Shown here: one piece after another, positions 25,332 to 33,918 of the stretch
Position numbering within the stretch: position 1 is the stretch's first letter
How the letters are laid out: every line of letters begins with the position of its first letter
Source: Franzmannia qiaohouensis
GTDB taxonomy: Bacteria; Pseudomonadota; Gammaproteobacteria; Pseudomonadales; Halomonadaceae
Length of the DNA: 64,000 nucleotides
Assembly (NCBI RefSeq): GCF_031451695.1
Contig: NZ_JARWAM010000008.1
Coordinates: forward strand, 1-64,000
Direction: 5' to 3'
Translations under genes and position numbers: made by a program
The notes under the pieces: model-generated
Databases searched by the model: none
The model's input: the letters and a program-made list of their open reading frames with translations, nothing else
What the model was told of the DNA's origin: nothing

Positions 25332-25357
25332 CAGCCTATTTATCATGATAAATAGGC
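25332..25357. promoter_or_regulatory. Perfect 26-bp palindrome upstream of the amidohydrolase gene
   Basis: The half-site AGCCTATTTATCA is followed at once by its exact reverse complement. It sits 35-60 bases before the start codon, over the expected promoter, and is AT-rich in a GC-rich genome. It is a strong candidate operator for a dimeric repressor, but no regulator gene lies beside it. Confidence 0.75.
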
Positions 25358-25457
25358 TAGTGAATAGATCCAGAGACTGTCAAACCGCGCCCTGAGACGA
25401 CAACCCCCGACAGACTATATGAGCGATATATTGCACAGAAAAGGCGATACAGCCTTG

Positions 25458-25481
25458 AGGTGAGCAATATACTGCTCACCT
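25458..25481. repeat. 9-bp inverted repeat in the cysS-amidohydrolase gap
   Basis: AGGTGAGCA and TGCTCACCT flank a 6-base loop. It lies between the cysS terminator and the amidohydrolase promoter. It could be a second operator or part of the transcript end; there is no adjoining T-run. Confidence 0.5.
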
Positions 25482-25490
25482 ATGTAAAAC

Positions 25491-25527
25491 AAGACGCCCG
25501 ATCCACCTTGCGGTGAGCCGGGCGTCA
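25491..25527 (-). terminator. Rho-independent terminator of cysS
   Basis: GACGCCCG (25493-25500) pairs with CGGGCGTC (25519-25526), with an inner CACC/GGTG stem. On the minus strand it is followed by TTGTTTTAC. Confidence 0.8.
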
Positions 25528-25570
25528 GATGGCGATCACGCCAGCATCGAGATACGGCAGACCATTGCGC

Positions 25571-26977
25571 TCAATCGTCGGCGCTGGCCAGTACCCAGGT
25601 GGTGCCCTCACGGGAATCCTTGAGTTCGATCCCCAGGTCTGCCAGCTCATCACGAATGCGATCGGCGGTGGCGAAGTCCTTGGACTGCTTGGCGGCGGCA
25701 CGCGCTGCGATGCGCGCCTCGATATCGTCGGCGGGCAGCGGCAAGGCGGTATCGCCGCCCTGCAGAAAGCGCGCCGGATCCTGCTGCAGCAGGCCGAGCA
25801 CGCCGGCCAGCCGCTTGAGCCCCACCGCCAAGCCGGGGGCCGCCGCTGGGGTCTCCTTGCGCGCGCGGTTCAGTTCACGCACCAGGTCGAACAGCGCGGC
25901 CAGCGCCACCGGGGTATTGAAGTCGTCATCCATCGCGGCGTTGAAGGCGCGCTGCGCCTCGACCAGCACCTCGCTGTCGGCCTCGTTGACGCCCTCCAGA
26001 TCCAAGCCATCGAGGGCGGTATAGAACCGCTCCAGCGACTTGCGCGCCTCGGCCAGCGAGTCGGGCGCGTAGTTGATCGGGCTGCGGTAGTGGCTAGCCA
26101 CCAGCAGGTAGCGCACCACTTCCGGGTCGTGGTGCTCGAGCACCTCGCGAATGGTGAAGAAGTTGCCGAGCGACTTGGACATCTTCTCCTGGTCCACGCG
26201 CACCGCCCCGGCATGCATCCAGGTGTTGACGTAGGGCTTGCCGGTGGCCGCCTCCGACTGGGCGATCTCGTTCTCATGGTGGGGGAAGGTCAGATCCGGC
26301 CCGCCGCCGTGAATGTCGAAGGTCTCGCCCAGGCAGCAGGTCGACATCGCCGAGCACTCGATGTGCCAGCCGGGACGCCCCTCGCCCCACGGCGACGGCC
26401 AGCTCGCCTCGCCCGGCTTGGCCGCCTTCCACAGCACGAAGTCGAGGGGGTCCTCCTTGTGCGCCTCGACCTCGACCCGCGCGCCGGAGCGCATCTCGTC
26501 CAGGTCGCGGTTGTTGAGCTTGCCGTAGCCCTCGAACTTGCGCACCCGGTAGTAGACGTCGCCGTTGTCCGCCGCGTAGGCGTAGCCCTTGTCGATCAGC
26601 GTCTCGATCATGGCGACGATCTCGTCGATATGGCCGGTGGCGCGGGGCTCGGCGTCCGGACGCAGCACGAAGAGCCGCGCCTCGTCCTCATGCATGGCCG
26701 CAATCATGCGCTCGGTGAGCGCGCCGATGCTCTCGCCGTTCTCGTCGGCACGCTTGAGGATCTTGTCGTCGATATCGGTGATGTTGCGCACATAGGTCAC
26801 CTCAAGTCCACGGTCACGCAGGTAGCGGGTGATCACATCGAAGGCCACCATCACCCGGGCATGCCCCAGGTGGCAGTAGTCGTAGACGGTCATGCCGCAT
26901 ACGTACATGCGCACTCGGCCCGGCTCGATGGGGGTAAAGCGTTCCTTGCGCCGCGTCAGCGTGTTGTAAATCTGCAT
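25571..26977 (-). CDS. cysS: Cysteinyl-tRNA synthetase
   Basis: This 468-residue class I synthetase charges tRNA-Cys. Zinc-site cysteine C27 lies in MYVCGMTVYDYCHLGHAR, which also contains the HIGH-type motif HLGH (36-39). GWHIECSAM and the second signature KMSKSLGN are intact, as is the family length. The ATG is at 26977, one base after the glnS stop, so the two synthetase genes are probably one transcript. A terminator follows at 25491-25527. Confidence 0.97.
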   Translation of the reverse strand: MQIYNTLTRRKERFTPIEPGRVRMYVCGMTVYDYCHLGHARVMVAFDVITRYLRDRGLEVTYVRNITDIDDKILKRADENGESIGALTERMIAAMHEDEARLFVLRPDAEPRATGHIDEIVAMIETLIDKGYAYAADNGDVYYRVRKFEGYGKLNNRDLDEMRSGARVEVEAHKEDPLDFVLWKAAKPGEASWPSPWGEGRPGWHIECSAMSTCCLGETFDIHGGGPDLTFPHHENEIAQSEAATGKPYVNTWMHAGAVRVDQEKMSKSLGNFFTIREVLEHHDPEVVRYLLVASHYRSPINYAPDSLAEARKSLERFYTALDGLDLEGVNEADSEVLVEAQRAFNAAMDDDFNTPVALAALFDLVRELNRARKETPAAAPGLAVGLKRLAGVLGLLQQDPARFLQGGDTALPLPADDIEARIAARAAAKQSKDFATADRIRDELADLGIELKDSREGTTWVLASADD

Positions 26978-26978
26978 A

Positions 26979-28691
26979 TCAGCCCTTCTTGTGACCTGGC
27001 TCTTGCTTCTGGGCCTCTTGCTTCTGAACCTTGGCCCACGTGTCCTTCAAGCCTACCGTGCGGTTGAATACCCGCTTGCCGTCGGCACAGGCATGACGAT
27101 CAGCGCAGAAGTAGCCGACCCGCTCGAACTGGAAACGGCTCTCCGGCGCGACCTCGGCAAGGCTCGGCTCGCCGATCGCCTGACACACCTGCAGTGACTC
27201 GGGGTTGAGGTGCTCGAGGAAGTCGGCGTCCTTGTCCTTGTCCGGCTGCTCGACCTGGAACAGGTTGTCATAGAGGCGCACCTCCATGGGTACGCCGTGT
27301 TCGGCGCTGACCCAGTGGATCACGCCCTTGACCTTGCGCCCCTCGGGGTTCTTGCCCAGGGTGTCGACGTCCACCGAGCAGTGCAGCGCCTCGATCTCGC
27401 CGGCGGCGTCCTTGACCACGTCGTCGCAGCGAATCACATAGCTGTTGCGCAGGCGCACTTCCTTGCCCGGCGCCAGGCGGAAGAACTTCTTGGGCGGCTC
27501 CTCCATGAAGTCGTCGTGGTCGATATACAGCTCACGGGTCAGCGGGATCTTGCGCACGCCGAGATCGTCGCGGGCTGGATGACCGGGCACGTCATAGACC
27601 TCTTCGAAATCCTCCGCCACGTTGGTCAACACCACCTTGAGCGGCTTGAGCACGCACATGGCGCGCGGGGCATTGTCCTCGAGGTCAGAGCGGATCGCAT
27701 GGGTCAGCATGGCGATATCCACCAGGCCGCCATCGGCGCGGGTCACGCCGATCATCTCGCAGAACTTGCGGATCGAGCCGGGGGTATAGCCGCGCCGGCG
27801 CATGCCGGAGATGGTTGGCATGCGCGGGTCGTCCCAGCCGTCGACGATGTTCTCATCCACCAGCAGCTTGAGCTTGCGCTTGGAGGTCAGAGTGTAGTTG
27901 AGATTGAGCCGTGCGAACTCGATCTGGCGCGGCACACAGGGCACCGGCAGGTTGGCCAGGAACCACTCGTAGAGCGGACGATGGTCCTCGAATTCCAGGG
28001 TGCAGATCGAGTGGGTCACACCCTCCAGCGCATCCGATTGACCGTGGGTAAAGTCATAGGAGGGGTAGATCTTCCACTTGTCGCCGGTCTGGTGGTGGTG
28101 GGCATGGCGAATGCGATAGAGGATCGGGTCGCGCAGATTGATATTGGGCGCGGCCATGTCGATCTTGGCGCGCAGTACCTTGGCCCCTTCATCGAATTCG
28201 CCGGCGCGCATGCGCTCCAGCAGGTCGAGGTTCTCATCGGCGGAACGCTCGCGATACGGGCTCGGCTTGCCGGGCTCGGTGAGCGTGCCGCGGTACTCGC
28301 GGATCTCATCCGGCGAGAGATCGTCGACATACGCCTTGCCCTCGCGGATCAGATGCTGTGCCCAGGCGTAGAGTTGGTCGAAGTAGTCCGAGGCGAAGCG
28401 CACCTCACCCGCCCACTGAAAGCCCAGCCACTCGACGTCGGCCTTGATGGCGTCGATGTAGGCCTGCTCTTCCTTGGCCGGGTTGGTGTCGTCGAAGCGC
28501 AGATGACAGTCACCACCGAAATGCTCGGCGAGCCCGAAATTCAGACAGATCGACTTGGCGTGCCCGATATGCAGGAAACCGTTGGGCTCCGGAGGAAAGC
28601 GGGTGACGATCTTGTCGCCACGACCGCCCTCGATCTCGTCGCGAATCTGGTTGCGAATGAAATTCGGCGCGCTGGTAGTATCGGTGGTCAT
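26979..28691 (-). CDS. glnS: Glutaminyl-tRNA synthetase
   Basis: This 570-residue class I synthetase charges tRNA-Gln. It opens with FPPEPNGFLHIGHAKSICLN (HIGH motif), has PTISGMRRRGYTPGSIRKF in the catalytic core and the KMSKS-equivalent TLTSKRKLKLLV. The C-terminal anticodon-binding beta barrels are present up to FNRTVGLKDTWAK. The upstream ribosome site (AGAGG) is rather far from the ATG, but no better in-frame start exists and the N-terminus fits E. coli GlnS. It diverges from ppiB. Confidence 0.97.
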   Translation of the reverse strand: MTTDTTSAPNFIRNQIRDEIEGGRGDKIVTRFPPEPNGFLHIGHAKSICLNFGLAEHFGGDCHLRFDDTNPAKEEQAYIDAIKADVEWLGFQWAGEVRFASDYFDQLYAWAQHLIREGKAYVDDLSPDEIREYRGTLTEPGKPSPYRERSADENLDLLERMRAGEFDEGAKVLRAKIDMAAPNINLRDPILYRIRHAHHHQTGDKWKIYPSYDFTHGQSDALEGVTHSICTLEFEDHRPLYEWFLANLPVPCVPRQIEFARLNLNYTLTSKRKLKLLVDENIVDGWDDPRMPTISGMRRRGYTPGSIRKFCEMIGVTRADGGLVDIAMLTHAIRSDLEDNAPRAMCVLKPLKVVLTNVAEDFEEVYDVPGHPARDDLGVRKIPLTRELYIDHDDFMEEPPKKFFRLAPGKEVRLRNSYVIRCDDVVKDAAGEIEALHCSVDVDTLGKNPEGRKVKGVIHWVSAEHGVPMEVRLYDNLFQVEQPDKDKDADFLEHLNPESLQVCQAIGEPSLAEVAPESRFQFERVGYFCADRHACADGKRVFNRTVGLKDTWAKVQKQEAQKQEPGHKKG

Positions 28692-28855
28692 GGTGTGAGA
28701 GCAAACCTCTGGTTGGCGCGATGGCGACCGCCTCGGTCGAAGGAGGGTAACGACCCAGCCCTTGCGACTTCGCGTGTCGATACAAAACGGCTATTATAGC
28801 GTGACGCAGCCGCGCTACGCCAAGGCGCACCCTTACAGACCCTCAGGAAGCTCAC

Positions 28856-29353
28856 ATGATCGTTCTGCAGACCAATTTCGGTGACATCGTTGTCCGCCTC
28901 GAGCACGACAAGGCTCCCAAGACTGCCGCCAATTTCGAACAGTACGTCACCGACGGCCACTACGACGGGACCCTGTTCCATCGGGTCATCGACGGCTTCA
29001 TGGTTCAGGGCGGCGGCTTCGACACCGACTTCAACCAGAAGCCGACCCGTGACCCGATCGAGAATGAAGCCGATAACGGCCTCAAGAACCTCACCGGCAC
29101 CCTGGCCATGGCACGCACCCAGGATCCCCACTCCGCCTCGGCACAGTTCTTCATCAACGTTGCCGACAACGACTTCCTCAACCACAGCGGCAAGTCGATC
29201 CAGGGCTGGGGCTACTGCGTGTTCGGCGAAGTCGTCGAGGGCATGGAGGTGGTCGAGCGCATCAAGGAGGTGCCGACCACCCGCCGCGGCATGCACGCCG
29301 ATGTGCCTGCCGAGGACGTGGTCATTCAACGCGCCTACCTCAAGGACGCCTGA
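28856..29353 (+). CDS. ppiB: Peptidyl-prolyl cis-trans isomerase B (cytoplasmic cyclophilin)
   Basis: This 165-residue single-domain cyclophilin has the catalytic segment FHRVIDGFMVQGGGF and SAQFFINVADNDFLN. There is no signal peptide, so it is the cytoplasmic form that speeds proline isomerisation during folding. AGGAAG lies before the ATG at 28856. A strong terminator follows, so it appears monocistronic although lpxH is next. Confidence 0.96.
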   Translation: MIVLQTNFGDIVVRLEHDKAPKTAANFEQYVTDGHYDGTLFHRVIDGFMVQGGGFDTDFNQKPTRDPIENEADNGLKNLTGTLAMARTQDPHSASAQFFINVADNDFLNHSGKSIQGWGYCVFGEVVEGMEVVERIKEVPTTRRGMHADVPAEDVVIQRAYLKDA

Positions 29354-29370
29354 TCCCGAAGCCAGACTAG

Positions 29371-29399
29371 AACGCCCGCCGACCCGCGGGCGTTTTATT
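29371..29399 (+). terminator. Rho-independent terminator of ppiB
   Basis: AACGCCCGC (29371-29379) pairs with GCGGGCGTT (29386-29394), followed by TTATTT. Confidence 0.9.
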
Positions 29400-29425
29400 T
29401 CGCCTGACGCCTGTGGAGCCATGCC

Positions 29426-30178
29426 ATGACCACTCTGTTGATCGCCGATCTGCACCTGCATCCCGACGCCCCCGAGGTTACCGAGGGCTTTCTCGCCTAC
29501 CTGGCAAAGCGCGCCAGCCAGGCCGATGCCCTGTACATTCTCGGCGACCTGTTCGACGCCTGGATCGGCGACGATATCCTCGACACACCGGATCACGACC
29601 CGCTGGCCGCCCAGGTCGTCGAGGCACTCAAGGCGCTGAGTGATGGCGGCACCCGACTCTACCTGATGCATGGCAATCGCGACTTCCTGCTCGGCACACG
29701 CTTCGCCGACGCCTGCGGCGCCACCCTGCTGCCCGATCCCTACCGTGTCGAGCTCGGCGGCAAGCCGGTGCTGCTGATGCACGGCGACAGCCTGTGTACC
29801 CGTGACGAGGCCTACATGGCCTTTCGCGCTCAGGCCCGCGACCCGCAGTGGCAAGCCCAGGTGCTGGCGATGCCGCTGGAGGCGCGGCTCGAACTGGCCA
29901 AGAGCCTGCGCCAGCAGTCCGGCGAGGCCAACTCCAACAAGGCCGAGGACATCATGGACGTGACGCCCGAAGAGGTCGACAAGGCACTGCTCGAGCACGA
30001 CGTCGCGACCCTGATCCACGGCCACACCCACCGCCCCGGCGTGCACGTACTGGAGGTCGACGGCCAGCCCGCGCGGCGCCTGGTACTCGGCGACTGGCAG
30101 CCGCAGCGCGGCTGGGAAGTGTGCATCGAGGCGCAGCGCCCACCACATCTGCTCGAGTTTCCACTGTCCGGCGGCTGA
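29426..30178 (+). CDS. lpxH: UDP-2,3-diacylglucosamine pyrophosphatase
   Basis: This 250-residue calcineurin-like phosphoesterase hydrolyses UDP-2,3-diacylglucosamine to lipid X in lipid A synthesis at the inner membrane surface. Metal-binding motifs are all visible: IADLHLHPDAP, YILGDLFDAWIGDD, LMHGNRDFLLG, LLMHGDSLCTRD and LIHGHTHRPGV. The length is typical of LpxH. The ATG at 29426 has a moderate ribosome site (GGAGCC). It converges on the COG0523 GTPase gene with a 5-base gap. Confidence 0.95.
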   Translation: MTTLLIADLHLHPDAPEVTEGFLAYLAKRASQADALYILGDLFDAWIGDDILDTPDHDPLAAQVVEALKALSDGGTRLYLMHGNRDFLLGTRFADACGATLLPDPYRVELGGKPVLLMHGDSLCTRDEAYMAFRAQARDPQWQAQVLAMPLEARLELAKSLRQQSGEANSNKAEDIMDVTPEEVDKALLEHDVATLIHGHTHRPGVHVLEVDGQPARRLVLGDWQPQRGWEVCIEAQRPPHLLEFPLSGG

Positions 30179-30183
30179 GCACA

Positions 30184-31221
30184 TCACTCGGTCAGCGGCT
30201 CGACCACCCGGCAAGCCGCCAGCTGCGCGCCAAGCCGCTCAGCGGCCGGCAGGCTGCCGGCCTCACCGATCACCTCCAGCCGTGAATCGCGCCGCCAGGC
30301 GCTGTAAGTAAGCTCCGTACAGCCGTCACCGCGATTGAACAGCCGCCAGCCAACCTCGGTATGCCACACCCCCTTGATGCGCAGGCGTCGATCTAGCCCG
30401 TCCATCAGCTGCGTCAGGGCATCCAGCGAGAACTGGTCCGCCGGGTGCCAGCGCCAGCCCAAGCTGGCGTGCCCCAGCGCCTCGCCAGCCTCGAAGCACG
30501 GCTGCCCGGGCGCCGGCTCGCGGTAGCTGAACTCATCCAGTATCAGCGCCGCCGGCCGCTGACGATGGTCTTCGCCGGGCGCCCTCTCGGGGCTGCTGGT
30601 CGTCGGCGCCGTAAGCAGCAGCGACGGCGACAAGCGCCCGTGGGGGGCCTCGTTCACCCAGCGCTTGGGCGGCCACATCGCATCCACGTAGCGCTGGGCT
30701 TCGCGGCGCTGGGCCGGGGTACTCAGGTCGACCATGGTCAACGCCACCGCGTCGGCCATCAGCAGCTGATCGCGGAAGGTATCGTGCTCGAGGGCGCGCC
30801 GGTCATCCAGGCGACGCGGGTCGAGCAGCGCAATGATCTCATGTACCTCCAGCACCCCGGCGAAGGCCTCGCTGCGCAGCATATCCAGCAGCCCGGCGGG
30901 ATGTCCCAGCCCCGAAGGCTCGATGATCAGACGATCGGGGCGCTCGCGACGGATCAGATTGACCAGTGCAGCCTGCAGCACGAAGGCCAGCTGGCAGCAC
31001 AGGCAGCCCCCCGGCAGGCCCTTGACCACGACATCGTCGCGCGACTCGAACATCGCCTGGTCGATACCTACCTGCCCGAACTCGTTGATCACCACGGCCC
31101 AGCGCTCATCGGCGGGTTTATGCGCTACCAGATGGCGAATCAGGCTACTCTTGCCGCTGCCCAGGAAGCCAGTCACCACGTGCACCGGTATCGGCTGCTT
31201 GTTGTCATCGCTGTGCTGCAT
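30184..31221 (-). CDS. COG0523 GTPase, zinc-type metallochaperone
   Basis: This 345-residue G3E-family P-loop GTPase has Walker A GFLGSGKSSLIRHL near the N-terminus and the metal-binding GGCLCCQ (CxCC) motif, followed by LIIEPSGLGHPAGLLD. A CobW C-terminal domain is present (GWRWHPADQFSLDALTQLM). Such proteins (YjiA, ZigA, ZagA) deliver zinc or other metals to client enzymes. The ATG at 31221 is chosen because the longer frame runs back through the terminator and repeat upstream. A Zur-box-like sequence 29 bases before the start supports a zinc-starvation role. Confidence 0.88.
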   Translation of the reverse strand: MQHSDDNKQPIPVHVVTGFLGSGKSSLIRHLVAHKPADERWAVVINEFGQVGIDQAMFESRDDVVVKGLPGGCLCCQLAFVLQAALVNLIRRERPDRLIIEPSGLGHPAGLLDMLRSEAFAGVLEVHEIIALLDPRRLDDRRALEHDTFRDQLLMADAVALTMVDLSTPAQRREAQRYVDAMWPPKRWVNEAPHGRLSPSLLLTAPTTSSPERAPGEDHRQRPAALILDEFSYREPAPGQPCFEAGEALGHASLGWRWHPADQFSLDALTQLMDGLDRRLRIKGVWHTEVGWRLFNRGDGCTELTYSAWRRDSRLEVIGEAGSLPAAERLGAQLAACRVVEPLTE

Positions 31222-31249
31222 GGCCACCTCGAGTCGCAGGCTGTAAATC

Positions 31250-31262
31250 GTTACTTTATAAC
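31250..31262 (-). promoter_or_regulatory. Zur-box-like operator
   Basis: On the minus strand GTTATAAAGTAAC matches 11 of 13 positions of the gammaproteobacterial Zur core GTTATAATATAAC. Placement 29 bases upstream of the GTPase start is right for zinc-dependent repression. Confidence 0.6.
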
Positions 31263-31269
31263 ATATTTC

Positions 31270-31304
31270 GGGCAAAAAAAACGCGTGGCCGAAGCCACGC
31301 GTTT
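31270..31304 (-). terminator. Rho-independent terminator downstream of ppiD
   Basis: An 11-bp stem, AAACGCGTGGC/GCCACGCGTTT, with a CGAA loop is followed on the minus strand by a run of eight T. It lies beyond a MITE-like element that separates it from the ppiD stop codon. Confidence 0.92.
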
Positions 31305-31323
31305 GCCTATCTGCAGAATGGCA

Positions 31324-31471
31324 TAGGGAAGCGCTGAACACATCGCCGAGCGAGATGAAGCGCAAGGCGCACGGAGCGCAGGAACCGGAGCCTATGGGGT
31401 ATAGGTGAGGATTCCGAGCACCACGCAACGCAGCGATTCGCTCGCGCAGGCATTTGTTTAGTGTTTCCCTA
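31324..31471. mobile_element. MITE-like element with TA ends, fused to the ppiD stop codon
   Basis: The 148-bp segment has imperfect terminal inverted repeats: left TAGGGAAGCGCTGAACACAT, right end (reversed) TAGGGAAACACTAAACAAAT, 16 of 20 matching. Both ends carry TA, the target duplication usual for IS630/Tc1-type elements. No transposase is encoded. The right end supplies the TAG stop of ppiD at 31469-31471. A related 96-bp segment lies at the end of fliE (45953-46048). Together with the terminator and the Zur site it accounts for most of the 31222-31468 gap. Confidence 0.7.
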
Positions 31472-33283
31472 GAGGCGCTCGATCTCCGCGGTACTACGCA
31501 GGTACTCCAGCAGCCCCTGGATCGCCGCCTGCGCGCGTAGGCGCTCGGCCATCTGGGTGACGAAACCGTCGACCTCGGCATCCACCTCACCGCTGGCAAC
31601 CTCATCAAGGGCAATGATTGCCACCTGGTCGCCGTCGAGCACATGGCCGTAGCGGGCCTCTCCGTCGGGCTGCGGCAAACGGAAGGCGGCTTGGATGACT
31701 GCCCGTGGAGCGGCGCCAGACTGGCGACCAGCGGCCTCCACCGCCTGCCAGTCGAGGTCGAGCTCATCGCCGTCACGTAGCGCGGCGATCTGCTCCTCTG
31801 CAAGCTCGCGCAGCGCTTCACGGCGCAGATTGGCACTCACCGAGGCCTCGACCCGCTCGCGCACCTCATCGAGCTCAAGCAGCGTGGCGTCACGGTGCTC
31901 GGCAACGCGCAGCACCATACGGCGGTCGTCGTCGAGCTCGATCACCTCGCTGTTGAAGCCTTCCACCAGCACGTCATCGCTAAAGGCGGCATCCATGACG
32001 CCAGGCTCGGACAACACGCCCTCTGCACCATCACGCGACACCCAGTCGGTGGTATGCAGCTCGAGACCGATATCATCCGCCACACTCTGCAGATCATCAG
32101 CGGCAAAGCTGTCATCGATCAACTGCTGGACGCGACGATTGAAGTCATCGGTTACCTCGGACAGCGCCGCATCGCGCTGCAGATCATCGCGCATCGCCTC
32201 GAAGCTGGGCATGTCGAGCTCGGTGACCCGAATCAGGTGCAGGCCGTTGCCGCTTTCGACAATATCCGAGGTCTCGCCCTCGCCAAGACTGAAGGCCGCC
32301 TCCTCGAAGGCGTCATCGAAGAAGCCCCGGCTGACCGTGCCCAGGTCGCCGCCGGCCTCGCTGGTGGAGGTATCGTCGGAGTACTCCTCGGCAAGCTCGG
32401 CGAATTCATCCCCCGCGTCCAGACGCGCCTGGACCTCTTCGAGACGCGCCTCGGCCTCGTCACGGCTGCGTTCGCCGTTGAAGGTCACCATGATATGCGA
32501 CACGCGCCGCTCGGCGTCACGGCCGCGCTCGGCGTAGGCGTCGCGCAGTTGCTGCTCGTCGAGGTCGTACTCCGCGGCCATCTCTTCACGATCGATGATC
32601 ACATACTCGATGCGCACCTGCTCGGGGCGCTGGTAGCTGTCGGCGTTCTCGGCGTAGTAGGCCTCGAGCTGCTCCTCGCTGGCCTGCGGCGGCGTCTCGA
32701 GATCGGCCTCGCCGAGCAGGTGGTAGCGGAAAGTGCGGGTCTGGCGTTGCAGCTCACCCAGCCGCTCACGCTCACTGTCCAGGGTAAAGTCGCTGAAGGC
32801 GAGGCCCTGCTGCAGCTGCTGACGCTGCATGTCGGCCTTCAGCTCTTCGCGAAAGCTGGTCGGCGAATAACCGGCGCTGGCCAGGCGATTGCGGAACAGG
32901 TCGGCGTCGAAGCGGCCATTCTGATCCTGAAACTCCGGCAGCGTAACGATCAACCGGTCGAGCTGGCCTTCCGAGAGATACAGCCCCCCATCCTCGGCGT
33001 AGCTATCGAGCAGCGCATCGGTGATCAGCTCATCCAGCACCTGGTTGCGCAGCGCCCGCTCCTGCTCCGGCGGCACCTGGCCGCTGCGGATGGCGCGCTG
33101 CACGTTCATCTCCACCTGCTGGCGGGTAATGGTCTGGCCGTTGACCTCGGCCACATCGTCGGGGCTACCGGTGAACAGCGTCACCAGCGAGTCGACCCCG
33201 AACAGGGCCATGGTCACCACGACGGCACCGATGATGATCTTGGCGCCCCAACTCTTGGAGCGGTCCCGAATACTTTGCAGCAT
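31469..33283 (-). CDS. ppiD: Periplasmic folding chaperone PpiD (SurA-like, one parvulin domain)
   Basis: This 604-residue protein has an N-terminal membrane anchor (residues 15-35, IIIGAVVVTMALFGVDSLV) and a SurA-like chaperone region from DVAEVNGQTITRQQVE. A parvulin domain around 260-360 (RRVSHIMVTFNG, AELAEEYSDDTST, GGDLGTVSRGFFDDAF) and a long acidic C-terminal region follow. PpiD sits at the Sec translocon exit and helps newly exported proteins fold. Its acidity fits a halophile's periplasm. The TAG stop codon is formed by the end of the adjoining MITE-like element. It is next to hupB and lon in the standard gammaproteobacterial order. Confidence 0.93.
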   Translation of the reverse strand: MLQSIRDRSKSWGAKIIIGAVVVTMALFGVDSLVTLFTGSPDDVAEVNGQTITRQQVEMNVQRAIRSGQVPPEQERALRNQVLDELITDALLDSYAEDGGLYLSEGQLDRLIVTLPEFQDQNGRFDADLFRNRLASAGYSPTSFREELKADMQRQQLQQGLAFSDFTLDSERERLGELQRQTRTFRYHLLGEADLETPPQASEEQLEAYYAENADSYQRPEQVRIEYVIIDREEMAAEYDLDEQQLRDAYAERGRDAERRVSHIMVTFNGERSRDEAEARLEEVQARLDAGDEFAELAEEYSDDTSTSEAGGDLGTVSRGFFDDAFEEAAFSLGEGETSDIVESGNGLHLIRVTELDMPSFEAMRDDLQRDAALSEVTDDFNRRVQQLIDDSFAADDLQSVADDIGLELHTTDWVSRDGAEGVLSEPGVMDAAFSDDVLVEGFNSEVIELDDDRRMVLRVAEHRDATLLELDEVRERVEASVSANLRREALRELAEEQIAALRDGDELDLDWQAVEAAGRQSGAAPRAVIQAAFRLPQPDGEARYGHVLDGDQVAIIALDEVASGEVDAEVDGFVTQMAERLRAQAAIQGLLEYLRSTAEIERL

Positions 33284-33399
33284 GCTAGCCTCAGCTGAAG
33301 AGTGGCACGAAATCCCTGGAGATCGAGTAGCCGCATATTATACCTGCCCGCCGCATGCGGCGACTATCGTCGTCTCACGGTGCGGCGAATAGCGCCCAG

Positions 33400-33430
33400 T
33401 AAAAAGGCGCACCGCTTTCGCGATGCGCCT
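33400..33430 (-). terminator. Rho-independent terminator of hupB
   Basis: AGGCGCA (33405-33411) pairs with TGCGCCT (33424-33430), with a 12-base loop; on the minus strand TTTTTA follows. Confidence 0.8.
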
Positions 33431-33468
33431 GGCGGCATTACGGCACGTCGGCGGGGCGTTGGCCCTGC

Positions 33469-33741
33469 TTAGTTGACCGAATCCTTCAGCGCCTTACCTG
33501 CCTTGAAGCTCGGCACCTTGGCGGCACTGATTTCGATCGGCTTGCCGGTCTGGGGATTACGGCCAGTGCGCGCAGCGCGCTCCTTGACGGTAAAGGTCCC
33601 GAAACCCACAAGAGAAACGGAATCGCCCTTCTTGAGACTGTCAGTCACGCTATCGACCATAGCGTCAAGCGCACGGCTAGCAGCCGCCTTGGGAATATCT
33701 GCAGATGCAGCGATGGCTTCGATCAGCTCGGACTTGTTCAC
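33469..33741 (-). CDS. hupB: DNA-binding protein HU, beta type
   Basis: This 90-residue histone-like protein has the N-terminal MNKSELIEAIAASADIPKA, the helix LDAMVDSVTDSLKKGD and the beta-arm signature GFGTFTVKERAARTGRNPQTG, which intercalates in the minor groove. It bends and compacts DNA as a dimer. The terminator downstream and the 177-base gap to lon suggest its own promoter. That gap contains a TTGACG (minus strand, near 33816) that could be the -35 box. Confidence 0.97.
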   Translation of the reverse strand: MNKSELIEAIAASADIPKAAASRALDAMVDSVTDSLKKGDSVSLVGFGTFTVKERAARTGRNPQTGKPIEISAAKVPSFKAGKALKDSVN

Positions 33742-33918
33742 ACTTCACCCCTTGACTATTTCGGAAATTGACTTCTAATCGGCGCTATCTTTTATCGGCT
33801 TACACGATCACGTCAAAGCGTGATTTATAGCAATGCACGCAAAGATCTGTCAAGCAACTCTTGGCGCCAGCCCCCATCATGACTGGCTTCTGCTTCAGCC
33901 ATGATGGAAAAAATACCA

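Noticed and set aside
31222..31836. 205-codon N-terminal extension of the COG0523 GTPase frame
   Set aside because: It runs through a terminator, the MITE-like element and the antisense of ppiD; the Zur-like site and family start fit 31221.
33873..33906. CCATCATG/CATGATGG repeat after lon as a rho-independent terminator
   Set aside because: The long loop and absence of a T-run on the lon strand make this uncertain.
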